Assembly (NCBI RefSeq): GCF_000407185.1 | Contig: NZ_KE136485.1 | Coordinates: 1 to 40,742 of the forward strand | DNA length: 40,742 bases | Direction of reading: 5' to 3' | DNA from: Enterococcus malodoratus ATCC 43197 | GTDB taxonomy: Bacteria > Bacillota > Bacilli > Lactobacillales > Enterococcaceae | Shown here: positions 7,799 to 15,100 of the stretch, in pieces | How the letters are laid out: each line of letters starts with the position of its first letter | How positions within the stretch are numbered: position 1 is the first letter of the stretch | The notes under the pieces: generated by a model | The model's database searches: none | The model's input: only the letters and a program-made list of their open reading frames with translations | What the model was told of the DNA's origin: nothing | Translations under genes and position numbers: made by a program

Positions 7799-8029
7799 AT
7801 GATTATCAAAGTTTTAGGACCAGGCTGTAAAAATTGTCAAAATCTAGAAAAAAACGTAAAAGAAGCACTTGATTCATCGAATACTCAAGCGGAAATCGTG
7901 AAAGTTACTGACATGATTGAGATTCATAAGTATGGTGTGATGAGAACTCCTGGATTAGTTATTGATGACAAAGTAGTTGTGTCGGGGCGAGTGCCTAAAG
8001 CTAAAGAAATTAAAGAACTACTCCCTTAA
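7799..8029 (+). CDS. Thioredoxin-fold small redox protein (TM0996-like)
   Basis: This 76-residue protein has a thioredoxin-like fold with an active-site GPGCKNCQNLEKN near the start and the cis-proline segment MRTPGLVIDDKVV near the middle. Such small redox-active disulfide proteins often lie beside DUF318/ArsP permeases and may deliver or reduce the substrate. ATG 7799 was preferred because AAAGGA (7785-7790) lies 8 bases upstream; the in-frame ATG at 7790 overlaps that site. It is the last gene of the first ars transcript, followed by a terminator at 8071. Confidence 0.78.
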   Translation: MIIKVLGPGCKNCQNLEKNVKEALDSSNTQAEIVKVTDMIEIHKYGVMRTPGLVIDDKVVVSGRVPKAKEIKELLP

Positions 8030-8070
8030 ATGATCTTCTAAAAGTTTTATTACAACCAAACTTAAAGATG

Positions 8071-8114
8071 TGCTCGTCAAGTAGGAATATCCATTAATCT
8101 TGATGAGCATTTTT
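8071..8114 (+). terminator. Terminator of the arsR1-arsP-trx operon
   Basis: TGCTCGTCAAG (8071-8081) pairs with CTTGATGAGCA (8099-8109), with one G-T mismatch or wobble, followed by TTTTT. Confidence 0.7.
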
Positions 8115-8198
8115 ACTGGATTAGGACGCACTCTTTATCATTAGTTAATTATATGTAAGTACACATATTAAAAGATTGATTATTGAAAAGAAAATCTC

Positions 8199-8250
8199 TT
8201 GACAAAACATAGATATTTATCTATATTTTAAACATAGATAAATATCTATG
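8199..8250 (+). promoter_or_regulatory. Promoter and ArsR operator for arsR2-arsD-arsA
   Basis: TTGACA (8199-8204), a 17-base spacer and TATATT (8222-8227) form a promoter almost identical to that at 6405. The operator is an inverted repeat of CATAGATATTTATCTAT (8208-8224) with ATAGATAAATATCTATG (8234-8250). The near identity of the two operator-promoter units suggests duplication and co-regulation. Confidence 0.75.
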
Positions 8251-8265
8251 TAAGGAGGAACAGGA

Positions 8266-8613
8266 ATGAATTATGATGAAATGTCAAAAACATTAAAGGC
8301 ACTTGCTGATCCCAAACGTCTGAAGATCATCGATCTTTTGTCATGCGGCAGTCTGTGTGCTTGTGACATCTTAGATCATTTTGATTTTACCCAACCAACA
8401 CTTTCTCATCATATGAAAGTATTGGAGAAAGCTGGAGTTGTCCTTGTAACTAAGGAAGGTACTTGGCATCACTATCAACTAACAGATGCTTTTATCGATC
8501 AATTTATGGGTTCAATGATGCAATTATTTTCTGTTAAAGATGATTGTATTTGTAAAAAAATAAACTGTGATTGTAAAGGAGAAAAGAACGATGAAAAAAT
8601 TGGAACTATTTGA
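8266..8613 (+). CDS. arsR: ArsR-family arsenite-responsive repressor (second copy)
   Basis: This 115-residue repressor is a close paralogue of the one at 6475: same LKALADPKRLKIIDLL, SLCACDIL (Cys31, Cys33; Cys27 is extra) and QPTLSHHMKVLEKAG recognition region. It has a longer C-terminal tail with additional cysteines (DDCICKKINCDCKG) that could bind more metalloid or metal. AAGGAGG precedes the ATG. The 3' end overlaps arsD by 23 bases, suggesting translational coupling. It should control the arsD-arsA transcript and probably the other ArsR operators. Confidence 0.92.
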   Translation: MNYDEMSKTLKALADPKRLKIIDLLSCGSLCACDILDHFDFTQPTLSHHMKVLEKAGVVLVTKEGTWHHYQLTDAFIDQFMGSMMQLFSVKDDCICKKINCDCKGEKNDEKIGTI

Positions 8614-8968
8614 ACCAGCAATGTGCTGTTCAACAGGAGTCTGCGGCCCATCAGTAGATGAAGAATTATTAATGGTGACCTCGGTTTTTGAAACTTTCGA
8701 AGGGCTAGATTCAGTTGATGCTTCTCGTCATAATCTAACAAGCGATCCTGATGCTTTTGTGAATCAACCAACGATTTTAAAATTACTCCAAGAAAAGGGA
8801 AATGATATTCTGCCAGTGACATTGCTAGACGGCGAAATCGTAAAAGAAGGGTCGTATCCTACGCTTGAAGAGTTTGGAAAATATGGTGATGTTCATTTTG
8901 TCACTCAATCAGCAAGTAACTCTGGTGGTTGCTGCGGCGGAAACAGTGGAAACGAAGGCTGTTGCTAA
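8591..8968 (+). CDS. arsD: ArsD arsenite metallochaperone
   Basis: This 125-residue protein passes As(III) to the ArsA ATPase. It carries the essential CCSTGVCG cluster with Cys12, Cys13 and Cys18, and two vicinal cysteine pairs at the C-terminus (GGCCGG and GCC-stop), as in plasmid R773 ArsD. Length is typical. ATG 8591 was chosen because AAAGGAGAAAAG lies just upstream, within the 3' end of arsR2; an earlier in-frame Met has no ribosome-binding site. arsA follows 33 bases downstream. Confidence 0.93.
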   Translation: MKKLELFEPAMCCSTGVCGPSVDEELLMVTSVFETFEGLDSVDASRHNLTSDPDAFVNQPTILKLLQEKGNDILPVTLLDGEIVKEGSYPTLEEFGKYGDVHFVTQSASNSGGCCGGNSGNEGCC

Positions 8969-9001
8969 CAGCCTCTTTCCAAAAAATAAGGAGGAGATAG
9001 A

Positions 9002-10729
9002 ATGCTTCAATATATTCCCCAAAAGATGGGATTAACCAAGTATCTGTTTTTTACAGGTAAAGGTGGCGTTGGTAAAACAACGACTGCTTGCGCAACGGCA
9101 ACTTCTTTGGCGCAAGAGGGTAATAAAGTCATGTTGGTTAGTACTGATCCAGCTTCAAACCTGCAAGATATTTTTCAAACGACTTTAACCAACAAACCAA
9201 CTTCGATTGATGGAATCAAAAATTTAAAAGTAGCAAACTTCGATCCAGTTACGGCTGCTGAAGAGTATAAGGAAAGTATCGTTGGTCCGTATCGTGGTAT
9301 TCTTCCTGATAGTGCACTGTTCAATATGGAGGAACAATTATCGGGATCTTGTACAGTGGAAATCGCAGCATTTAACGAGTTTGCTAATTTTTTAACTGAT
9401 AAAGATGTTGCAGAACAATATGACTATGTCATCTTCGATACAGCCCCAACTGGTCATACATTAAGAATGCTACAATTGCCTTCTGCATGGAATAATTACC
9501 TAGATGAAAACACCACAGGAGTTTCTTGTTTGGGCCAATTATCCGGTTTAGGCGATAAAAAAGATATATATGAAAAAGCAGTGGAGACACTGACTAACGC
9601 AACGCAAACGTCTTTAATTTTAGTTACTCGACCGCAAAAAGCACCTTTAATTGAAGCTGAACGTGCTTCTGAGGAGTTACTAAAATTAGGGATTAAGAAT
9701 CAGAAATTAGTGGTTAATGGTCTATTGAATAACCCTGATGATGCGATTTCTCAAGTGATCTATTCTGAGCAACAAAATGATCTAAAAGAAATGCCGGAAT
9801 CATTGACTAGTTTTGAAACATACTATATTCCACTTCGCCCATATAATGTTACAGGTATAGACAAACTTCAAATCTTGTTAAGCGATCAACAACCGATTGT
9901 ATTTGAACAAGAACAGGAATTGATTGAATTTCCTAACTTAGATTCTATTGTAAGTGAGTTTATTCGCACAAATAAAAAGATTATCTTTACAATGGGTAAA
10001 GGTGGTGTTGGTAAGACGACAGTTGCAATCCAAATTGCTGAAAAGCTAGCACAATCAGGTAAAAAGGTTCATTTAGCAACAACTGACCCTGCTGATCATC
10101 TAAACTTGTTTCTTTCAAATGAGCTGCCAATTTCAATTAGCCACATTGATGAAGAAAAGGAACTAGAGGCATACAAAGAAGAAGTTCTTTCGAAAGCTCG
10201 TGAGACGATGGACGCTGATGATGTTGCTTATGTTGAAGAGGATCTTCGTTCACCTTGTACACAAGAAATCGCGGTATTTAGAGCTTTTGCGGAAATCGTA
10301 GATAAATCAGAAAATGAGATTGTGGTTATTGACACAGCACCTACGGGACATACGTTACTTCTTTTAGACTCTACTCAAAGTTATGCAAGAGAGGTTGAGA
10401 GAAGTTCTGGTGAAGTACCAATGTCGATTCAAAAACTATTACCAAGATTACAGAACGGGAATGAAACGGAAGTATTAATGGTCACACTTCCTGAAACAAC
10501 ACCGGTCTATGAGTCAATGCGCTTGGATGAAGATTTGGATCGTGCAAAAATTGCGCATACGTGGTGGTTAGTCAATCAAAGCATGTACGCTACTGATACG
10601 TCTAACGAGGTTTTAAAAGCACGTGCAATGAATGAAATTGAATGGATTAATAAGGTAAAAGATCTCTCAGACGGGCATTTTGCTGTTGCTGAATGGGTTC
10701 CGAATTTTGACGCAGAATTAGTTCATTAA
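9002..10729 (+). CDS. arsA: ArsA arsenite-stimulated ATPase
   Basis: This 575-residue ATPase energises arsenite export. Two homologous halves each have a P-loop: GKGGVGKTT at residues 19-27 and again at about 332-340. DTAPTGHT signal motifs follow each. Cysteines equivalent to the three As(III) ligands are present at 117 (GSCTVE), 176 (GVSCLG) and 419 (SPCTQE). Length matches R773 ArsA. GGAGGAGAT precedes the start. Its partner here is probably the ACR3 permease downstream, since no ArsB is present; ArsA-ACR3 pairing is known but less common than ArsA-ArsB. Confidence 0.95.
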   Translation: MLQYIPQKMGLTKYLFFTGKGGVGKTTTACATATSLAQEGNKVMLVSTDPASNLQDIFQTTLTNKPTSIDGIKNLKVANFDPVTAAEEYKESIVGPYRGILPDSALFNMEEQLSGSCTVEIAAFNEFANFLTDKDVAEQYDYVIFDTAPTGHTLRMLQLPSAWNNYLDENTTGVSCLGQLSGLGDKKDIYEKAVETLTNATQTSLILVTRPQKAPLIEAERASEELLKLGIKNQKLVVNGLLNNPDDAISQVIYSEQQNDLKEMPESLTSFETYYIPLRPYNVTGIDKLQILLSDQQPIVFEQEQELIEFPNLDSIVSEFIRTNKKIIFTMGKGGVGKTTVAIQIAEKLAQSGKKVHLATTDPADHLNLFLSNELPISISHIDEEKELEAYKEEVLSKARETMDADDVAYVEEDLRSPCTQEIAVFRAFAEIVDKSENEIVVIDTAPTGHTLLLLDSTQSYAREVERSSGEVPMSIQKLLPRLQNGNETEVLMVTLPETTPVYESMRLDEDLDRAKIAHTWWLVNQSMYATDTSNEVLKARAMNEIEWINKVKDLSDGHFAVAEWVPNFDAELVH

Positions 10730-10734
10730 TTTTT

Positions 10735-10777
10735 TTGAATTTAATATAGATGAACCTCTATATATAGATTCATCTAT
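10735..10777 (+). promoter_or_regulatory. Third ArsR-type operator and promoter, upstream of acr3
   Basis: TTGAAT (10735-10740), an 18-base spacer and TATATA (10759-10764) form a plausible promoter. A perfect 9-bp inverted repeat, ATAGATGAA (10746-10754) and TTCATCTAT (10769-10777), overlaps it as at the other two ars promoters. About 230 bases of AT-rich DNA separate it from acr3, and I see no gene there. Confidence 0.55.
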
Positions 10778-11007
10778 TAATTTGCGCAAAAAATAAAATA
10801 AAGATGAAAAAGTTACTGAGTCACCTTTGAATGTTGTTCGAATAGCTATTACAGCATTATTTTATTTAAAAAATAGTACAAGTAATCAATCGCAATATCA
10901 TTATCATTCACTTCCGAGAGCCAAGTTTAAATTGCTTTAGTGAATGGTGCATTTAAATTTTAAAAAATATTTTTCAAAAGAAGGCGCAAGCCATTAGGAG
11001 GAAATAG

Positions 11008-12093
11008 ATGAGTTCTGAAAATAATAAACAGGGTTTAGGTATTTTTGAAAAATATCTGACACTATGGGTAATTTTGTGTATGGCTGTTGGAGTATTAATT
11101 GGAAAATTCTTACCGAGTGTTCCAGATACATTAAGCAAGTTTGAGTATTATCAAGTATCAATTCCCACGGCAATTTTAATATGGTTAATGATTTATCCAA
11201 TGATGCTAAAGATTGATTTCACCAGTATTGTAAGTGCTGCTAAAAAGCCCAAAGGCTTAGTTGTTACCTGTGTAACGAACTGGTTGATCAAACCATTTAC
11301 AATGTATGCTATATCAGCATTTTTCTTCTATGTAGTTTTTAAAAATCTTATTCCTGTAGAGTTAGCTAAAGAGTATGTTGCCGGCGCGGTTATCTTGGGG
11401 GCTGCACCTTGTACGGCAATGGTTTTTGTATGGAGTTACTTAACAAAAGGCGACGCAGCATATACTTTGGTACAAGTAGCGATCAATGATCTAATTATTT
11501 TAATATTGTTTGCACCTATAGTGGCTTTTTTACTTGGTGTGGATAATGTTGTTGTTCCAATGGGAACGCTACTTTTATCAACAGTCCTCTTCGTTGTAGT
11601 GCCATTACTTCTAGGCTTTTCTACTAGAGTATTGATAATCAAAAATAAAGGAAAAGACTATTTCGAAAATGTTTTTCTAAAGAAATTTGATTCTGTTACA
11701 ATCGTTGGTTTATTGCTAACCTTGATTATTATTTTTTCTTTTCAAGGAGAAAAAATACTGGCAAATCCAACCCATATTTTATTAATTGCAATTCCATTAA
11801 CTATTCAAACGTTATTAATTTTTACCATTGCCTATGGATGGGCAAGATTTTGGAAGTTACCACATGAAATTGCCTCACCAGCAGGAATGATTGGAGCAAG
11901 CAACTTCTTTGAACTGGCAGTAGCGGTTGCTATCTCTCTTTTCGGACTACAGTCAGGTGCGACTTTAGCGACAGTAGTAGGAGTGCTAGTTGAAGTACCT
12001 GTCATGTTGTTGTTAGTAAAAATTTCCAATAATACAAAGTCATGGTTTGTGGAACCAGATGATATTTCCAAAATCCATAATCAATATAACTGA
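11008..12093 (+). CDS. acr3: ACR3-family arsenite efflux permease
   Basis: This 361-residue membrane protein has ten predicted hydrophobic segments and exports As(III). The conserved stretch GAAPCTAMVFVWSYLTKGD near residues 131-149 contains the invariant cysteine required for transport. GASNFFELAVAVA near residue 297 is the second conserved block. Length is typical for bacterial ACR3. The start is preceded by TTAGGAGGAAA. It is separated from arsA by 278 bases with its own putative promoter. ArsA could associate with it; otherwise it uses the membrane potential. Confidence 0.93.
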   Translation: MSSENNKQGLGIFEKYLTLWVILCMAVGVLIGKFLPSVPDTLSKFEYYQVSIPTAILIWLMIYPMMLKIDFTSIVSAAKKPKGLVVTCVTNWLIKPFTMYAISAFFFYVVFKNLIPVELAKEYVAGAVILGAAPCTAMVFVWSYLTKGDAAYTLVQVAINDLIILILFAPIVAFLLGVDNVVVPMGTLLLSTVLFVVVPLLLGFSTRVLIIKNKGKDYFENVFLKKFDSVTIVGLLLTLIIIFSFQGEKILANPTHILLIAIPLTIQTLLIFTIAYGWARFWKLPHEIASPAGMIGASNFFELAVAVAISLFGLQSGATLATVVGVLVEVPVMLLLVKISNNTKSWFVEPDDISKIHNQYN

Positions 12094-12141
12094 TTGAGAT
12101 AGAAAGTGATTAAATAGTAAGCTGCTGAGGTAATTTGAATC

Positions 12142-12315
12142 ATGTCTGAAGAAAAGAGAACAGTCGCTAGATTATCAGGAATGTCAATGGCTTTTATTCT
12201 AGCTAAATTATTGAATTATCCAATTAGTATCGGTATATTTATCAACTTTATTACGCTAATTTTAGTCCTCTATTTATTAGCAAAAAGGAAAGAAAGTAAA
12301 AGTAAGAAAAAATAG
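12142..12315 (+). CDS. Small membrane protein, 57 residues
   Basis: This short open frame follows acr3 by 48 bases and ends 3 bases before a strong terminator, so it is probably the last gene of that transcript. The product has a charged N-terminus (MSEEKRTVAR), a moderately hydrophobic segment, a strongly hydrophobic segment (SIGIFINFITLILVLYLLA) and a lysine-rich tail (KRKESKSKKK). It may have one or two membrane helices with the tail inside. GAGG at 12127-12130 lies 11 bases before the ATG, a rather long spacing. Function is unknown; an accessory to ACR3 is possible. Confidence 0.6.
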   Translation: MSEEKRTVARLSGMSMAFILAKLLNYPISIGIFINFITLILVLYLLAKRKESKSKKK

Positions 12316-12318
12316 AGT

Positions 12319-12347
12319 CATGTGGTCAATTGACCACATGATTTTTT
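12319..12347 (+). terminator. Terminator after acr3 and the small membrane gene
   Basis: CATGTGGTCAATTGACCACATG (12319-12340) folds as a perfect inverted repeat and is followed by ATTTTTT. Confidence 0.85.
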
Positions 12348-12409
12348 AAAGGAAAAGTATTTGAAATATTTTTGTTAATTAAGATGACTATTATGAAAGG
12401 AAATAATCA

Positions 12410-13345
12410 ATGGCAAACGCACTTGAAATAGAAAATCTGGAAAAAGTATATGGAACAGGTATTAAGGCATTACGAGGAATTGATCTAAAGGTTGAAAATG
12501 GCGATTTTTATGCTCTTTTAGGCCCAAATGGTGCTGGAAAATCAACTACGATCGGGATTATTACTTCTCTTGTTAACAAAACATCTGGAAAGGTAAAAGT
12601 TTTTGACTACGATCTTGATACCGATTTAGAAAAAGCAAAGCAACAGATTGGCCTTGTCCCACAAGAATTCAACTTCAATCCTTTTGAAACTGTTCAACAA
12701 ATAGTAGTAAATCAAGCAGGATACTATGGAGTTCCTAGAAAAGAAGCATTGAAACGTAGTGAGAAGTATTTGAAGCAATCAAATTTATGGGAAAAACGTA
12801 ATGAACGTGCTCGAATGCTTTCTGGTGGGATGAAGAGACGACTTATGATTGCTCGAGCACTGATGCATGAACCACGACTGCTAATTTTAGATGAACCGAC
12901 TGCCGGAGTAGATATTGAATTGAGACGTGAAATGTGGACGTTCTTAAGGGAGTTAAATGAAAATGGAACTACCATTATTTTGACCACCCATTATTTGGAA
13001 GAAGCCGAAATGCTTTGTAGACATATAGGGATTATTCAATCTGGCGAATTGATCGAAAATACTAGTATGAAAAATCTTCTTTCAAAATTACAGTTTGAAA
13101 CATTCATTTTAGACTTGTCACCTCATGATTTAACACCTAAAATAAACGGATATAAATATTTTTTGGAAGATGATCTGACTTTATCGGTGGAAGTAGAGCG
13201 AAATCAAGGAGTAAATGATATTTTCAATCAGCTCAGCGATCAAGGTATGAAAGTTTTATCAATGCGTAATAAGTCTAATCGTTTAGAAGAGCTATTTTTG
13301 AAAATAACTGAGGAAAATAGTCTATCGGAGGAGACCAATGCTTAA
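12410..13345 (+). CDS. ABC transporter ATP-binding protein (ABC-2 exporter, YadG-like)
   Basis: This 311-residue ATPase has Walker A GPNGAGKST near residue 40, signature LSGGMKRRL near residue 138, Walker B LLILDEPTAGVD near 157 and switch histidine in TTHYLEEAE near 193. The C-terminal 80 residues form a regulatory extension common in drug- and polymer-exporting ABC-2 systems. GAAAGGAA precedes the start. The gene overlaps the permease by 8 bases. It lies between two arsenic genes inside the transposon, but ABC exporters are not standard ars components, so the substrate is open. Confidence 0.88.
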   Translation: MANALEIENLEKVYGTGIKALRGIDLKVENGDFYALLGPNGAGKSTTIGIITSLVNKTSGKVKVFDYDLDTDLEKAKQQIGLVPQEFNFNPFETVQQIVVNQAGYYGVPRKEALKRSEKYLKQSNLWEKRNERARMLSGGMKRRLMIARALMHEPRLLILDEPTAGVDIELRREMWTFLRELNENGTTIILTTHYLEEAEMLCRHIGIIQSGELIENTSMKNLLSKLQFETFILDLSPHDLTPKINGYKYFLEDDLTLSVEVERNQGVNDIFNQLSDQGMKVLSMRNKSNRLEELFLKITEENSLSEETNA

Positions 13346-14108
13346 TCTATATTTTACCGCTTTAAAAAGTCTGGCCGTAAAAGAAACCACCCGTTATCTA
13401 CGAATTTGGGTGCAAACGTTGGTACCGCCTGTTATCACAACGTCATTGTATTTCATAATTTTCGGGAAAATGATCGGTGGTCGAATTGGTGATATGGGCG
13501 GGTTTTCCTATATGGAATTTATCGTTCCAGGCTTAATTATGATGTCAGCAATCACTAGTTCTTATGCAAATGTTTCTTCTTCATTTTTCTCTCAGAAGTT
13601 GCAAAAAAATATTGAAGAACTATTGGTTGCACCAGTACCAACTCACATTATTATCTGGGGATTTGTCATCGGAGGACTAGGAAGAAGTCTTCTAGTAGGA
13701 ACACTTGTAACGATTGTCTCTTTATTTTTTGTGCCACTTAATGTACATTCTTGGATAATCGTTATTCTCACATGGTTAATGACAGCAACCTTATTTTCAT
13801 TAGCAGGCTTAATAAACGGCGTTTTTGCTCAATCTTACGACGATGTCTCAATCGTTCCTACTTTCATTTTACAACCACTTACTTATCTCGGTGGCGTATT
13901 TTATGCGATATCAATGTTGGCTCCATTTTGGCAAAATGTTTCAAAAATCAACCCGATCGTTTATATGATATCAGCGTTTAGATATGGATTTTTAGGAACG
14001 ACCGATGTACCAATAACCGTTTCAATCACAATACTTGTTCTGTTCATTTTAGTTCTTTATACTGTTTGTTACTATATAGTTAATACTGGTAGAGGATTGA
14101 GAAGCTAA
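13338..14108 (+). CDS. ABC-2 type permease (YadH-like)
   Basis: This 256-residue protein has six predicted membrane helices. Its ABC-2 family features are a polar start, the block FIVPGLIMMSAITSSYANVSSSFF near residues 65-88 and the late LGGVFYAISMLAPFWQ segment near 185-200. It partners with the ATPase whose gene it overlaps by 8 bases. GGAGG lies just inside the end of that gene, so the two are coupled. The pair resembles E. coli YadG-YadH. Export of an arsenic-thiol or arsenic-glycerol conjugate is possible but not supported by any motif. Confidence 0.85.
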   Translation: MLNLYFTALKSLAVKETTRYLRIWVQTLVPPVITTSLYFIIFGKMIGGRIGDMGGFSYMEFIVPGLIMMSAITSSYANVSSSFFSQKLQKNIEELLVAPVPTHIIIWGFVIGGLGRSLLVGTLVTIVSLFFVPLNVHSWIIVILTWLMTATLFSLAGLINGVFAQSYDDVSIVPTFILQPLTYLGGVFYAISMLAPFWQNVSKINPIVYMISAFRYGFLGTTDVPITVSITILVLFILVLYTVCYYIVNTGRGLRS

Positions 14109-14173
14109 TTCATAATAATCGTGTCTGTTGAGTGCTTCTTTAGTTTCTCATTATCGATTGGAGGAAAATATTA

Positions 14174-14578
14174 GTGAAAAAAATTTATTTTTTATGTACA
14201 GGCAATTCATGCCGTAGTCAAATGGCTGAGGGCTATGGACACAAAGTGTTATCTGATTCAGAGTTTGAGGTTAGAAGTGCTGGTATTGAATCACATGGTT
14301 TGAATCCTAGAGCTGTGAAAGTCATGGCAGAAGATGGCATAGATATCTCAAAACAAACATCTGATTTGATTGATTTGGATTTTTTTAATCAAGCTGATTT
14401 AATTATTACTCTCTGTGGTGACGCAAAGGACAAATGCCCAAGGGTTCCAAAAGACGTTGAACATATTCATTGGGATTTAAAAGATCCTGCTCAAGCAACT
14501 GGAACGGAAGAAGAAATACTGTCAGAGTTTAGAAAGACAAGAGATATTATAAAGCAGAACATTATGAATTTAAGATAG
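14174..14578 (+). CDS. arsC: Thioredoxin-coupled arsenate reductase
   Basis: This 134-residue enzyme reduces As(V) to As(III) for export. It belongs to the low-molecular-weight-phosphatase class typified by staphylococcal pI258 ArsC. The P-loop CTGNSCRS places Cys8 as nucleophile, and the redox pair is Cys81 and Cys88 ([10 protein letters not shown]), nearly the pI258 spacing. [10 protein letters not shown] near 113 carries the conserved aspartate. The start codon is GTG, with GGAGGAAAA upstream. It follows the ABC permease by 65 bases and ends before a terminator shared with convergent tnpC. Confidence 0.95.
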   Translation: MKKIYFLCTGNSCRSQMAEGYGHKVLSDSEFEVRSAGIESHGLNPRAVKVMAEDGIDISKQTSDLIDLDFFNQADLIITLCGDAKDKCPRVPKDVEHIHWDLKDPAQATGTEEEILSEFRKTRDIIKQNIMNLR

Positions 14579-14672
14579 GGGTATTTCAAAGTATAATCAC
14601 GCTGTATAATACCAGCGACAAGATTAGTTTAATAGCAGAAATAACAGAAGGTAAGGGTTTTATATTTAAGAG

Positions 14673-14721
14673 AAAAATCCCCAGATTAAAATCATTGGAT
14701 GGTCTTAATCTGGGGATTTTT
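14673..14721. terminator. Bidirectional terminator between arsC and tnpC
   Basis: AAAAATCCCCAGATTAA (14673-14689) pairs perfectly with TTAATCTGGGGATTTTT (14705-14721) around a 15-base loop. It separates the cargo from the transposition genes and serves both directions. Confidence 0.85.
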
Positions 14722-15100
14722 AGTTTCTTTGATAAATCTGCCCATAAGCTACTTTTAAGTCATTCCTTAGTCGGCCATTTTCTATCTCTAGCTTTTTATT
14801 CTTTCTTTTTAAAGACTCGATTAGTGCATCTTTGCTATTCGAAGAATTATCTAAGGATTTTCCACTAAACCTTTTTTGATTATCTGAAGTAATTCTGAGA
14901 GTTTCTATTCTGCTACGATACGCATTGTTGCTGTACAAAGTAGCTTTTGCCACGCCTGCTTCTTTTGCAACACTATTAAAATTTATTTTTTTCTGTTGAG
15001 CTATCAGTGCATTTATTGCATGGTCAACTTTTTTCGCGGTGGCAGCTTTTCTATCTTCATGTACACGTTTCAAGTGTTCTATTTGATTGTAATTATCCAT
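14720..15100 (-). CDS. tnpC: Tn554-type transposition accessory protein TnpC
   Basis: This 126-residue protein matches TnpC of Tn554 in size (125) and position. It has a basic N-terminus, a short helix-turn-helix-like segment (FNSVAKEAGVAKATLYSN, near residues 40-57) and a C-terminal coiled coil (SLKRKNKKLEIENGRLRNDL). In Tn554, TnpC helps efficiency and orientation of transposition without being essential. Its start overlaps the end of tnpB by 8 bases. Confidence 0.88.
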   Translation of the reverse strand: MDNYNQIEHLKRVHEDRKAATAKKVDHAINALIAQQKKINFNSVAKEAGVAKATLYSNNAYRSRIETLRITSDNQKRFSGKSLDNSSNSKDALIESLKRKNKKLEIENGRLRNDLKVAYGQIYQRN

